Assembly: GCF_016623615.1 (NCBI RefSeq) | Contig: NZ_JAEHFX010000005.1 | Coordinates: 1 to 64,000 of the forward strand | Source: Adhaeribacter terrigena | GTDB taxonomy: Bacteria; Bacteroidota; Bacteroidia; Cytophagales; Hymenobacteraceae | DNA: 64,000 nt | Direction: 5' to 3' | In this document: positions 57,030 through 64,000 of the stretch, piece after piece | How positions within the stretch are numbered: the first letter of the stretch is position 1 | Layout of the letters: the number at the start of each line of letters is the position of its first letter | Translations under genes and position numbers: made by a program | Notes under the pieces: model-generated | Told to the model about the DNA's origin: nothing | The model's database searches: none | Seen by the model: the letters and a program-made list of their open reading frames with translations, nothing else

Positions 57030-57659
57030 ATGAGAACGCACACCCTGGAATCGCAGAGCGGTTTAAGCCCCGAAATGGCCATTAGTATTTTACAGGAAGG
57101 CAACCAACGTTTTGTAAATAACCTGAAAGCGAACCGCAATCTGCTGCAGCAGGTAAACGAAACCGCCGCCGGACAATTTCCCTTCGCCGCCATTTTAAGC
57201 TGCATCGATTCACGCACTTCGGCCGAGCTGATATTTGATCAGGGCCTGGGAGATATTTTCAGCATCCGCATTGCGGGCAATATTCTGAACGAAGATATTC
57301 TGGGCAGCATGGAATATGCCTGTAAAGTGGCCGGCTCGAAACTGGTAGTAGTGCTGGGCCATACCAATTGCGGCGCCATTATCGGGGCTTGCAACCACGT
57401 AGAGATCGGCAATATTACCACGCTGCTGCAGAAAGTAAACCCGGCCATTGCCCTGGAAACCCAGACTACCGAAAACCGCACCGGCAGCAATACGCCCTTT
57501 GTAAACCGGGTAACCGAAAATAACGTGCACCTTACCATGGCCCGCGTAAGAAAAGAAAGCCCGATCTTAGCCGAAATGGAACGTCAGGGCGAGATCAGGA
57601 TCATTGGCGGCTTGTACGACGTGGAAACCGGCAAAGTAGATTTCTACCTGCAGGATTAA
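57030..57659 (+). CDS. beta-carbonic anhydrase
   Basis: 209 residues. Zinc site: Cys in SCIDSRTSAEL (near 58), Asp/Arg dyad in the same motif, and His-x2-Cys in GHTNCGAIIGA (near 111-114). Interconverts CO2 and bicarbonate. No signal peptide, so cytoplasmic. Terminator follows. Confidence 0.95.
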   Translation: MRTHTLESQSGLSPEMAISILQEGNQRFVNNLKANRNLLQQVNETAAGQFPFAAILSCIDSRTSAELIFDQGLGDIFSIRIAGNILNEDILGSMEYACKVAGSKLVVVLGHTNCGAIIGACNHVEIGNITTLLQKVNPAIALETQTTENRTGSNTPFVNRVTENNVHLTMARVRKESPILAEMERQGEIRIIGGLYDVETGKVDFYLQD

Positions 57660-57679
57660 GCGTTAATTCCAGATCAGGA

Positions 57680-57716
57680 ACGGCAGTGTTTTGTTGAAAA
57701 CACTGCCGTTTTTTTA
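57680..57716 (+). terminator. terminator of carbonic anhydrase gene
   Basis: ACGGCAGTGTTTT / AAAACACTGCCGT stem, T-run; a strong, almost perfect hairpin. Confidence 0.92.
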
Positions 57717-57743
57717 ACTTGCCTGTCCGGAGAAAAATGCCTG

Positions 57744-57772
57744 AAAACGCTATGCAAAAGCATTCAAAAACT
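57744..57772 (-). repeat. TAGCG repeat, reverse copy
   Basis: AAAACGCTATGCAAAAGC core and TTCAAAAACT arm, in the leader of the HAD gene. Confidence 0.65.
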
Positions 57773-57805
57773 GGTTCGGTATTTTCCGAAAATGCTGCAC
57801 AAACC

Positions 57806-58489
57806 ATGATCCGTTACGTTATTTTCGATTTTGATGGTACGCTGGCCGACAGCAAAGAAGCCGCGCTTACGGCTTTAAACCAAATCGCCGACCGGCATCG
57901 CTACAAGCGCATTGCCCCTGAAGCCCTCGAAACACTGCGGAAATTACCGATCACGGAGCGCTGCAAATTGCTGGGCTGGCCGGTTTATAAATTGCCCTTG
58001 CTGGCTACCGAATTGTACGGGCTTTATAAAAAGAGCATCCATACGGTAAAATTATTTCCGGGCATAAGAGAAATGCTGGAAGCGTTGCGGGAGAACGGTT
58101 ATGAAACAGCCATCATCTCTTCTAATTCAGAACAGAATATCCGGGAATTTCTGCAAGCCAGCGAACTGCCTTTTATTCAGCACGTGATTTGCTCCAATAA
58201 TATTTTCGGCAAGGATAAATCTATTAAGAAATTCCTGAAAACGCATCTGTTACAACCTTCCGAAGTGCTTTATGTGGGCGACGAATTACGCGACCTGACG
58301 GCCTGCCGGAAATGCCGCGTAAAAATGATCTGGGTGAGCTGGGGCTTCGATTCCCAGGAATTGATCCGGGCAGAAAATCCGGAGTTTATGGTTCATGCAC
58401 CCTCAGAAATCCTGCAAATCCTGCCCTCAAATTCCGGGTTAGAAAAAAGCGCTTTAAATTTCCTGGAAGTAAAACGCCATCACAACTAA
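57806..58489 (+). CDS. HAD-family hydrolase
   Basis: 227 residues from ATG 57806 (MIRYVIFDFDGTLADSKE). Nucleophile Asp in FDFDGTLADS, motif II Ser in IISSNSEQN, Lys of motif III (FGKDKSIKK) and motif IV VGDELRDL are intact. A phosphoglycolate-phosphatase-like enzyme; substrate not fixed. A frame starting at 57719 overlaps a TAGCG repeat and is rejected. Confidence 0.9.
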   Translation: MIRYVIFDFDGTLADSKEAALTALNQIADRHRYKRIAPEALETLRKLPITERCKLLGWPVYKLPLLATELYGLYKKSIHTVKLFPGIREMLEALRENGYETAIISSNSEQNIREFLQASELPFIQHVICSNNIFGKDKSIKKFLKTHLLQPSEVLYVGDELRDLTACRKCRVKMIWVSWGFDSQELIRAENPEFMVHAPSEILQILPSNSGLEKSALNFLEVKRHHN

Positions 58490-58528
58490 GGGTTAACCCG
58501 CGGCAGGTTGTCTTAAAGTTACTGCCCC

Positions 58529-58557
58529 AAAACGGTAGCTTTTTATATGAAAAAAGT
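58529..58557 (-). repeat. TAGCG repeat, reverse copy over a start codon
   Basis: AAAACGGTAGCTTTTT core, ATGAAAAAAGT arm; its arm contains the ATG of the downstream lipoprotein gene. Confidence 0.7.
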
Positions 58558-59320
58558 AACGCTTTCTCTTTTGGTTTCGCTTGCTTTGTTAAGCAGCTGC
58601 ACATCTTCGGTTAAAATAGCCCTGAACGAAAGCCAGTGGCCGCAGAAAAAGGAATATGCGGTTGTGAACCAGAAACCCTTGTTCAAACAGCAAACCCTTG
58701 CTTTCGGCGATTATAAAACCCAGGAAGTAAAACGTTCCTGGACCAAAGGCACTAAAAGTTCGAGCGGTTTCAGCATGGGCGGGGCCAGCATTTACGTAGA
58801 TCATCTCACCAAAAAACAAACCTTCCGCTTTAAACTGCAGGATGGTTCACAAACCTCCGAAGCCTATTGCGCTACCAACATCAAAGCCCGCGACCTGGTT
58901 TTAGGCAATGCTCATTCCGGCTTCAACCAGGTTCTAGATCTGCTCAGCATCGGCATAGAAACCGACAACCAGTTCTACGCTAAAATTATTCCGGAAGCCA
59001 ACGCCCAGCCCTGGGAGCTTTTCTTCGACAACCGGGCGGCGCAACGTTCCAAAACCTACGCCGGTTCGCTGCTGCAAAGCCCCGATAATTATTACACCAT
59101 TGTGTCCATCAACAAACTGCAAGGCAAAAACGGGCCGGTTGCTTTACCTTTTGGCGCGGTTGGTTTCGAGTTCCGCAACATGCAGGGCCAGCCTGTAGCA
59201 GCCATTTCGATCATCGATAAAGGCATAGTATATCTGAACGATGTATCGCCGGCAGAAAAATTTTTATTAGCCAACGCCTGCGCCGCTTTGCTTTTACAAG
59301 CCAATGATATCGGGATTTAG
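58547..59320 (+). CDS. hypothetical lipoprotein
   Basis: 257 residues; lipobox SSC (Cys18). Mature part starts NESQWPQKKEYAVVNQ, has an Arg/Ser-rich middle (RSWTKGTKSSSGFSMGG) and a C-terminal half with NPDNYYTIVSINKLQGK and VGFEFRNMQGQPVAAISIID. No family recognised. The start codon lies in a TAGCG repeat; a forward copy also follows the stop. Confidence 0.62.
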   Translation: MKKVTLSLLVSLALLSSCTSSVKIALNESQWPQKKEYAVVNQKPLFKQQTLAFGDYKTQEVKRSWTKGTKSSSGFSMGGASIYVDHLTKKQTFRFKLQDGSQTSEAYCATNIKARDLVLGNAHSGFNQVLDLLSIGIETDNQFYAKIIPEANAQPWELFFDNRAAQRSKTYAGSLLQSPDNYYTIVSINKLQGKNGPVALPFGAVGFEFRNMQGQPVAAISIIDKGIVYLNDVSPAEKFLLANACAALLLQANDIGI

Positions 59321-59334
59321 AATTGGATTTTGTG

Positions 59335-59362
59335 ACTTTTCAGGCAAAAAGCATAGCGTTTT
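59335..59362 (+). repeat. TAGCG repeat, forward copy
   Basis: ACTTTTCAGGC arm, AAAAAGCATAGCGTTTT core; 15 bases past the lipoprotein stop. Confidence 0.82.
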
Positions 59363-59367
59363 ACGTT

Positions 59368-59562
59368 ATTGCGTCATTCTGCCTGCCCCGAAGTCTTGTG
59401 GGGAGCCTTTCGAAGAAATCGAAGTTGCAGCGGAGTTAAACTAATGCGTACTATTATGGAATTTGAGAAAAGCAATAAATTCCTGTCGCTCAAGGACTAA
59501 TATTAGCGTTCGTGCGGGTTCGGTACGCGTTAGTTCCCTCGACAAGCTCGGGATGACGCAAT
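59368..59562. repeat. palindromic element, TTGCGTCATTC ends
   Basis: Ends ATTGCGTCATTC and GGATGACGCAAT are inverted repeats; internal GGTTCGGTACGCGTTAGTTC matches the elements at 47758 and 60673, so they are one family with different flanking ends. Confidence 0.75.
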
Positions 59563-59626
59563 CATATGAGAGATAAAGTCATCTCCCCATCTTCAAATTT
59601 CCAAATTTCCAAATCTTCAAATTGGC

Positions 59627-60559
59627 TTAAATCTCCAGCACGCTTTTCTTTTTCTGGTTTACCTCGAAGGGAATTACGGTCAGGATCTCGGCTTTCAGGT
59701 TTTGCAGCATTTTCTTGCGTGGGTACGATTTGCTAACCACTAAACTAATCTCGCGCACTGGTTTTGGTTCGGCAAATTCGCGCACGTTTTCTTTTTGCGC
59801 AGGCGTTAAATTAAGCGTGGCAAAGTGCGGAATAATGGTTACGCCTTCGTATTTATCTACCAAATTTATGAGCGTTTCGATGCTGCCGGCTTCGTAGTGT
59901 AAATTATCGGCCACGTCTTCCTGTTTTTTTAATTCGCAGAGGTTAAAAACCTGATTTCTTAAACAATGCCCTTCTTCCAGCAACCATAAATGCTCGATGT
60001 TTATTTCCTTTGGCGCCAGGTACTTTTTTCGGCCCAGTTTCTCGCTTTTGGAGGCGTAAGCAAAGAATTCTTCGTAAAAAAGCGGATGCTCCGTCAATTG
60101 ATCTTCGTGCACCGGCGTAGCCAGAATACCCATATCCAGGTCGCCGGTTTTCAGCCTGGCAATGATATCGTTGGTAACCATTTCCTTGATGTAGATCTTC
60201 AGCTGCGGGTATTTCTGCGAAAACGGTTTGAGGAAAAGCGGCAGTAAATAAGGCGCCAGCGTCGGGATAATACCTAAACGCAGTTCGCCGGTAATTTCGC
60301 CTTTCAGTTCCGAAGCAAATTCTTTTAAATGCGCTACCTCGGCTAAAACCTGTTTGGCGCGCAGAATAATTTCTTCGCCTTCCTTGGTGGGTTCTACAGG
60401 TTGCTTTTTCCTATCGAAGATCTTCACGTCCAGTTCATCTTCCAGCTTCTGGATCATCATACTGAGCGTAGGCTGGGTTACGAAACTGGCATCGGCGGCG
60501 CGCGCAAAATGCCGGTGCTTTTCTACCGCCACGATGTATTCTAATTGCTGCAGGTTCAT
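59627..60559 (-). CDS. oxyR: hydrogen peroxide regulator OxyR
   Basis: 310-residue LysR-type regulator. N-terminal HTH (MNLQQLEYIVAVEKHRHFARAA ... TQPTLSMMIQKLEDEL) and a LysR substrate domain. EEGHCLRNQVFNLC places two cysteines nine residues apart, exactly as the peroxide-sensing Cys199/Cys208 of E. coli OxyR (GHCLRDQ...C). Divergent from the peroxiredoxin gene, with an OxyR-like operator in between, so it likely activates it. Confidence 0.94.
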   Translation of the reverse strand: MNLQQLEYIVAVEKHRHFARAADASFVTQPTLSMMIQKLEDELDVKIFDRKKQPVEPTKEGEEIILRAKQVLAEVAHLKEFASELKGEITGELRLGIIPTLAPYLLPLFLKPFSQKYPQLKIYIKEMVTNDIIARLKTGDLDMGILATPVHEDQLTEHPLFYEEFFAYASKSEKLGRKKYLAPKEINIEHLWLLEEGHCLRNQVFNLCELKKQEDVADNLHYEAGSIETLINLVDKYEGVTIIPHFATLNLTPAQKENVREFAEPKPVREISLVVSKSYPRKKMLQNLKAEILTVIPFEVNQKKKSVLEI

Positions 60560-60603
60560 TTTGGTTGTTAGTTGTTAGTTGCTGGTTGTTGGTTTGGGAA
60601 AGT

Positions 60604-60632
60604 AGTTTTTTGGCTTAAATGCATAGCGTTTT
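60604..60632 (+). repeat. TAGCG repeat, forward copy
   Basis: AGTTTTTTGGC arm, AAATGCATAGCGTTTT core, 45 bases upstream of the oxyR start. Confidence 0.8.
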
Positions 60633-60672
60633 CAACCACCCAAAGCCCTCCTTTTCAAGGAGGGGTTAGGGG

Positions 60673-60889
60673 CAATGTCGTCAACTTAAGAGAATCCATA
60701 GAAAATTATCGGGTCATTCTGAGCCTGTCGAAGAAACTTACGCGGAATTACAAGTGAGTTCGAGCGAAGCAATGAATTCCTTGCAGGTTCGGTACGCGTT
60801 AGTTCCCTCGGCTGCTACGCAGGGTCCTTTCGACTCTCATCTCAGGAATGCTCGGGATGACCAAATAAATTCTTAAGTTGACGACATTT
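60673..60889. repeat. palindromic MITE-like element, AATGTCGT ends, second copy
   Basis: 217 bases. AATGTCGTCAACTTAAG at the left is the reverse complement of CTTAAGTTGACGACATT at the right. Interior (GTCATTCTGAG ... GGGATGAC) as in the 47758 copy. As there, the flanks are CCACCCC/GGGG repeat sequence. Confidence 0.82.
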
Positions 60890-60969
60890 TGGTCAGGGGT
60901 AGGTACCCCCATTCCCGATCAAAAGTCCTCCCCTGAATGAGGGCAGATTTAGGTGGGGCCTTACAACTC

Positions 60970-61002
60970 ATAGCTTTTATCTATACAAAGATAGAAAATA
61001 TC
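60970..61002 (+). promoter_or_regulatory. putative OxyR operator
   Basis: ATAGCTTTTATCTAT at 60970-60984 fits the OxyR half-operator ATAG-N-T-N3-A-N-CTAT perfectly; a second ATAG begins at 60991 after six bases, with a degenerate partner. Ends three bases before the promoter's -33 box. Confidence 0.72.
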
Positions 61003-61004
61003 AG

Positions 61005-61036
61005 TTTGATTGATGCAGTTTAAAGCCGCAACTTTG
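61005..61036 (+). promoter_or_regulatory. peroxiredoxin gene promoter
   Basis: TTTG at 61005-61008, 20 bases, CAACTTTG at 61029-61036; the -7 box has C in place of the consensus T, fitting a promoter that needs activation. Confidence 0.6.
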
Positions 61037-61068
61037 CAGCATCAGAAACCAAAAAACATATATACATC

Positions 61069-61623
61069 ATGCAAAACAGAATCTTATCGATCGGCTCCCA
61101 ATTCCCGGACTTCAAAAAAATTGCAGCCGTTTCTATTGAAAAAGGCAAAGAATTTTACGAACTGAACTCCGACGAGATCAAAGCTTCCGGCAAATGGCTG
61201 GTAATGTTCTGGTGGCCGAAAGACTTTACGTTTGTGTGCCCAACCGAAATTGCTGAATTCAACAAGCATTATTTAGACTTCGTAGACCGCGACGCGATGC
61301 TGATCGGTGCTTCTACCGATAACGAATTTGTGCACGTAGCCTGGAGAAACAACCACGACGACCTGCGCGACCTGCGTTTCCCGATGCTGGCCGATACTTC
61401 TAAAAGCTTAGCCGAAGAACTGGGCATTTTAGAGCAGAACGAAAAAGTGGCCCTGCGCGCCACCTTCATTGTAGATCCGCAAGGCACCATCCGCTGGGTA
61501 AGCGTAAACGACCTGAACGTAGGCCGTAACGTGAAAGAAGTGATCCGCATCCTGGACGCCCTGCAAACCGATGAACTGTGCCCATGCAACTGGCAAAAAG
61601 GCGAAGCAACGATTGAAGCTTAA
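61069..61623 (+). CDS. peroxiredoxin (AhpC/Prx1-type)
   Basis: 184 residues. Thioredoxin-fold peroxidase: peroxidatic Cys in FTFVCPTEIAEF (near 50), resolving Cys in DELCPCNWQKG near the C-terminus, and the arginine of LRATFIVDP. Reduces H2O2 and alkyl hydroperoxides. The unusual LCPCNWQ end with two Cys suggests interaction with the AhpD-like partner encoded just downstream. Controlled by the OxyR site upstream. Confidence 0.93.
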   Translation: MQNRILSIGSQFPDFKKIAAVSIEKGKEFYELNSDEIKASGKWLVMFWWPKDFTFVCPTEIAEFNKHYLDFVDRDAMLIGASTDNEFVHVAWRNNHDDLRDLRFPMLADTSKSLAEELGILEQNEKVALRATFIVDPQGTIRWVSVNDLNVGRNVKEVIRILDALQTDELCPCNWQKGEATIEA

Positions 61624-61640
61624 TTAATGGGCTGATTTTT

Positions 61641-61748
61641 TAATGTGCTAATGTGCTGCTCTGTAAATGAAAAGCACATTAGCGCTAAAAAGCACATTAC
61701 ATAATTCAATTATTAGCACATTAATCCATTTCTCACATTAGCACATTA
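61641..61748. repeat. GCACATTA simple repeat array
   Basis: At least seven units of TAATGTGC or its complement GCACATTA in both orientations between the two peroxide genes; can form a hairpin (TAATGTGCTAATGTGC with GCACATTAGCACATTA). No promoter recognised. Confidence 0.7.
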
Positions 61749-61753
61749 AAAAA

Positions 61754-62338
61754 ATGCTCGATATAAAAAACGAAACCCTGGACCGGTTGCTGACCGATTA
61801 TAATTTAACCGAAGCACCGCTCAGCGACGGCGTGCTGCTGCTGGCCGAAAACGACCACCGCTACCTGAAAGACCTGCGCATAAACCTGAACAATGCCCTT
61901 TCTTACGCCAACCTGACCAAAAAGGAAAGCTACCTGCTGGCTCTGGCCGTGGCTATAAACGAAAAACACGAAGCCGCCAAACTTGCTTTCAGCCAGCTGG
62001 CTGCTACCGAAGGCGCTACTTCCGAAGAAATTACCGAACTCTACGCGCTGGTTTCTTTAATGAACGTGAACAACATTTTTTACCGTTTCCGCCATTTCAC
62101 CAACAAAGAATATTACAACAACACGCCGGCCGGCATCAAAATGAGCATTATGATGAACCCGGTTTTAGGCAAGGAATTCTTTGAGCTGGCCAGCCTGGCC
62201 ATAAGCGCGGTAAACGGTTGCGAAATGTGCGTAAACGCCCACGAAGAATCGGTGCTGAAACATGGCGCCACCGAAGCCCGCATTTACGATGCCATCCGCC
62301 TGACGGCCGTGGTGAAAGGTTTTATCAACCTGTTCTAA
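61754..62338 (+). CDS. AhpD-like carboxymuconolactone-decarboxylase family protein
   Basis: 194 residues, two similar halves. The active site CEMCVNAHEESV (near 155) has the C-x2-C and His of AhpD, the adaptor that reduces AhpC through a lipoyl-type disulfide in mycobacteria. ATG 61754 directly follows a GCACATTA repeat array. With the peroxiredoxin upstream it forms a two-gene peroxide-detoxification unit; the electron donor is unknown. Confidence 0.92.
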   Translation: MLDIKNETLDRLLTDYNLTEAPLSDGVLLLAENDHRYLKDLRINLNNALSYANLTKKESYLLALAVAINEKHEAAKLAFSQLAATEGATSEEITELYALVSLMNVNNIFYRFRHFTNKEYYNNTPAGIKMSIMMNPVLGKEFFELASLAISAVNGCEMCVNAHEESVLKHGATEARIYDAIRLTAVVKGFINLF

Positions 62339-62468
62339 TAAATAAAAAAGTTTCCCTTTGAAGGGGGTTGGGGCGGATTTTTCAAGTTCTCTCCTACTCT
62401 TACCTCCTTCTAAGGCATTCTTCTCCTGAATACCTAAACTCCTATATATACTATTTTGCTCTCACCTT

Positions 62469-62503
62469 AAAAAGCAGTTCTGGTTTCCGGGGCTGCTTTT
62501 TTT
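62469..62503 (+). terminator. terminator of the peroxide operon
   Basis: AAAAAGCAG / CTGCTTTTTTT stem with a 15-base loop. Confidence 0.72.
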
Positions 62504-62561
62504 GTTTTGTGGGCTGACAAACCCTTTAAAACCTGTTTCAGAAAATGGCGTTAGCTTTTCC

Positions 62562-63581
62562 ATGCATACGAAACTCTTACTTTTTGCGGCCCTGACCATA
62601 GCGTTTTCAGGTTGCGGTTCCGAAGAGAAATCTGCCAATAAAAACGCCGGAAACCACCGGTTAAAAACCACGCAAACCGCCTCCGGAAAAATGAAAGCCC
62701 GCGTAGAAAACACCATTGCCTTAGATTCCATTCCTTCCGGCTCCGGGCTGGTAAGATCCGGCGAAAATTTTCACCTGATCTCCGACGATTCGCCGTACTT
62801 TTTCAAACTCGATGCAGCGTTTAACGTGCTCGAAAAAAACGCGATCCCCCGCCACCAGAAAACGCTGGATTTCCGCATTCCCAAATCTTCTAAACCCGAT
62901 TATGAAAGCGCCTGCTTGGGAAAAATGAACGGCGAAACGTATTTGCTGGCTTTTGCTTCGGGTTCCAAATCGCCGGAACGCGACTCTTTGCTCGTGGTAA
63001 ATTTAAACGATGTAAAAAACGCGAAAACCTATTCCTTACGGCCTTTTTACGAACTGATCAAAACGCAGGCAAACCTAACCGACGAAGATATAAACGTGGA
63101 AGGCAGCGCCATGATCGGCGAAACGCTTTACCTCTTTAACCGTGGGAAAAACGTACTGGTGCAAACCAACTGGCCAAAAACGCTAGCCTTTTTAACCCAG
63201 AAAGTCGCGGCCCCGGAAATAAAAACCTACCGCCTTAAACTGCCGCAAATAAAAGGCATCGATCCGGGCTTTTCCGGCGCTTGTCAGCTAGGCAATGAAA
63301 ATAAAATTTTGTTTACCGCTTCGGTAGAAAATACTAAAAACTGGATAGAAGACGGCGAAATTCTGGGCAGCTTTATCGGTATTATAAACGTAGAAAAACT
63401 AACGTCCCAGCCGCTGGAAAAAGTGGCTTTACTCACGAATAAAACCGGCCAGACCGTAATAGAAAAAGTAGAAAGCATCGAATTCCTCAGCCGCGAACCG
63501 GATGGCACCCTGAAAGTATTTTGCCTCACCGACGACGACCAAGGTGGCTCCAACATCCTGGATATCAACCTTCAGGAATAG
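62562..63581 (+). CDS. hypothetical lipoprotein, beta-propeller-like
   Basis: 339 residues from ATG 62562. Signal peptide (KLLLFAALTIAFSG) and lipobox SGC (Cys near 16). The mature part has repeated strand-rich blocks (IPSGSGLVRSGENFHLISDD; GKMNGETYLLAFASGS; GSAMIGETLYLFNRG; GACQLGNENKILFTAS; ESIEFLSREPDGTLKVFCLTDDD), suggesting a six-bladed propeller of the esterase-like phytase type. Two TAGCG-like stretches lie in the CDS: one encodes most of the signal peptide (62579), one encodes TLAFLTQK (63177). An in-frame ORF start at 62502 precedes the signal and is not used. Confidence 0.7.
   Translation: MHTKLLLFAALTIAFSGCGSEEKSANKNAGNHRLKTTQTASGKMKARVENTIALDSIPSGSGLVRSGENFHLISDDSPYFFKLDAAFNVLEKNAIPRHQKTLDFRIPKSSKPDYESACLGKMNGETYLLAFASGSKSPERDSLLVVNLNDVKNAKTYSLRPFYELIKTQANLTDEDINVEGSAMIGETLYLFNRGKNVLVQTNWPKTLAFLTQKVAAPEIKTYRLKLPQIKGIDPGFSGACQLGNENKILFTASVENTKNWIEDGEILGSFIGIINVEKLTSQPLEKVALLTNKTGQTVIEKVESIEFLSREPDGTLKVFCLTDDDQGGSNILDINLQE
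62579..62607 (+). repeat. TAGCG repeat inside lipoprotein CDS
   Basis: ACTTTTTGCGGCC arm and CTGACCATAGCGTTTTC core. It encodes LLFAALTIAF, the hydrophobic core of the signal peptide. As good a match as many intergenic copies. Confidence 0.5.
63177..63206 (-). repeat. TAGCG repeat inside lipoprotein CDS, reverse copy
   Basis: AAAACGCTAGCCTTTTT core and ACCCAGAAAGTC arm; encodes KTLAFLTQKV. Second copy within the same gene. Confidence 0.5.
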
Positions 63582-63592
63582 AAGCCAGCCGA

Positions 63593-63621
63593 AAAACGCT
63601 ATGTTATTTGCGTAAAAAACT
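63593..63621 (-). repeat. TAGCG repeat, reverse copy
   Basis: AAAACGCTATGTTATTTGCG core and TAAAAAACT arm, ten bases past the lipoprotein stop. Confidence 0.75.
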
Positions 63622-63642
63622 AAAAATTATTATCTTGAAATC

Positions 63643-64000
63643 ATGGCAGCAAAAATCCTTTTTTCCGAAACGCAGCGGTTTAAACAATGGTGGCTCTGGG
63701 CAATTCTTATTTTCGCGGCAGGCATTCCATTTTTTGCAATTTATCACGAAATGCAGAAACCCGAAGCCTTTGCCGATGGCGCGGTAAATGCCGGATTAGT
63801 GCTTTCCATGATCGTAATTATTCCGCTGGTTGCATTGTTTATGTTCATAAAACTCGAAACGCGGGTAACTGAAAGTGGCATTGCTGTAAAATTATTCCCG
63901 CTGCATTTAAAATTCCGCGAATTCCCGTGGTCTGAAATGGAGCAAATTTACGTGCGTAAATACAGCCCGCTCGGTGAGTTTGGCGGCTGGGGTTTGCGTT
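63643..64000 (+). CDS. PH-like membrane protein, cut by window end
   Basis: First 119 codons only. Two hydrophobic segments (WWLWAILIFAAGIPFFAIY; AGLVLSMIVIIPLVALFMF) then KLETRVTESGIAVKLFPLHLKFREFPWSEMEQIYVRKYSPLGEFGGWG, a strand pattern like the PH-type region of the protein at 40192. The conserved YSPLGEFGGWG is typical of a family of unknown function. The C-terminus lies outside the window. Confidence 0.7.
   Translation, partial: MAAKILFSETQRFKQWWLWAILIFAAGIPFFAIYHEMQKPEAFADGAVNAGLVLSMIVIIPLVALFMFIKLETRVTESGIAVKLFPLHLKFREFPWSEMEQIYVRKYSPLGEFGGWGLR

Larger units (their letters stand above)
59321..59626. other. intergenic region with palindromic element
   Basis: No gene. TAGCG repeat followed by a 195-base inverted-repeat element. 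Confidence 0.6.
60560..61068. other. oxyR - peroxiredoxin intergenic region
   Basis: No gene. From the oxyR side: TTG-rich simple sequence (60565-60597), TAGCG repeat, a CCACCCC/GGAGGGG hairpin, the second AATGTCGT palindromic element, a G-rich remnant, then the OxyR operator and peroxiredoxin promoter. Confidence 0.75.

Noticed and set aside
57719-57805. Extended N-terminus of the HAD hydrolase from 57719
   Set aside because: It lies on the terminator's tail and a TAGCG repeat; conserved MIRYVIFDFDG begins at 57806.
465-63621. TAGCG repeats as a CRISPR array
   Set aside because: Spacing is irregular (tens to thousands of bases), orientation is mixed, and no cas gene is in the window.

Overview
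The window looks like a chromosomal segment of a Bacteroidota bacterium, probably order Cytophagales (a Hymenobacter/Pontibacter/Adhaeribacter-type organism). The evidence is a type IX secretion C-terminal sorting domain, an OmpA/PD40 lipoprotein of the PorE type, DUF1573/DUF4293/DUF4476/DUF5687-type proteins, lipoproteins with Bacteroidota lipoboxes, the nusB - DUF1573 - yajC - ybbR - coaE neighbourhood, and promoters of the TTTG-N20-TAnnTTTG type. There is no rRNA, CRISPR array, prophage or transposase gene. Most of the window is ordinary housekeeping and envelope gene content; assignments to a genus are inference.

Layout. 0-0.3 kb: two tandem tRNA-Val copies (the first cut by the window edge), each with its own terminator. 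0.5-3.4 kb: a GNAT-like protein and a multi-pass glycosyltransferase-like membrane protein. 3.5-10 kb (minus strand): coaE, ybbR, yajC, a DUF1573 lipoprotein, isocitrate dehydrogenase, a YtxH protein, nusB and leucine dehydrogenase. 10.3-21 kb: two ABC exporters, a 57-residue orphan peptide, a CDF zinc exporter, an XRE regulator, a free-standing CZB zinc domain, a large T9SS-secreted protein, and a NarL-type regulator. 21.5-34.4 kb (mostly minus): PLP sulfur-amino-acid lyase, truA, thiolase, purM, the OmpA/PD40 protein, and a split membrane Fe-S oxidoreductase. 34.5-48.6 kb: tRNA-Phe, bacterial PH-type proteins, a DAC-like (DACNV) sensor, a secreted MBL-fold protein, an ABC/DUF5687 pair, a lipoprotein with a duplicated His/Cys motif, and a tandem-PAS kinase overlapping its response regulator. 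48.9-64 kb: peptide transporter, an AT-rich insert with RhuM and an exonuclease-BRCT protein, DUF1697/YdeI/bestrophin genes, carbonic anhydrase, HAD phosphatase, and an OxyR / peroxiredoxin / AhpD-like peroxide defence unit.

The most unusual feature is a dispersed repeat of about 30 bp, called here the TAGCG repeat. In forward orientation it reads ACTTTTT (or AGTTTTT), about 7 variable bases, AAA(A), about 3 variable bases, then TAGCGTTTT (variants TACCG, TATCG). I located about 50 intergenic copies, roughly one per transcription-unit boundary, in both orientations. Copies often start in the T-tract of a rho-independent terminator, supply or touch the stop codon of the preceding gene, or sit at a fixed distance upstream of a TAnnTTTG promoter box. 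They are absent between genes of tight operons such as coaE-ytxH. A few matches lie inside coding regions, two of them in one lipoprotein gene. Other repeat classes are palindromic elements with AATGTCGT terminal inverted repeats, G/C-rich CCACCCC inverted repeats and a GCTAAAGCAGACGG family.

Functionally, the oxidative-stress unit is the best-resolved regulatory circuit: divergent oxyR, a perfect OxyR half-operator and a promoter upstream of the peroxiredoxin, then an AhpD-like gene. Starts were moved inward where a long upstream reading frame overlaps a TAGCG repeat or a promoter.
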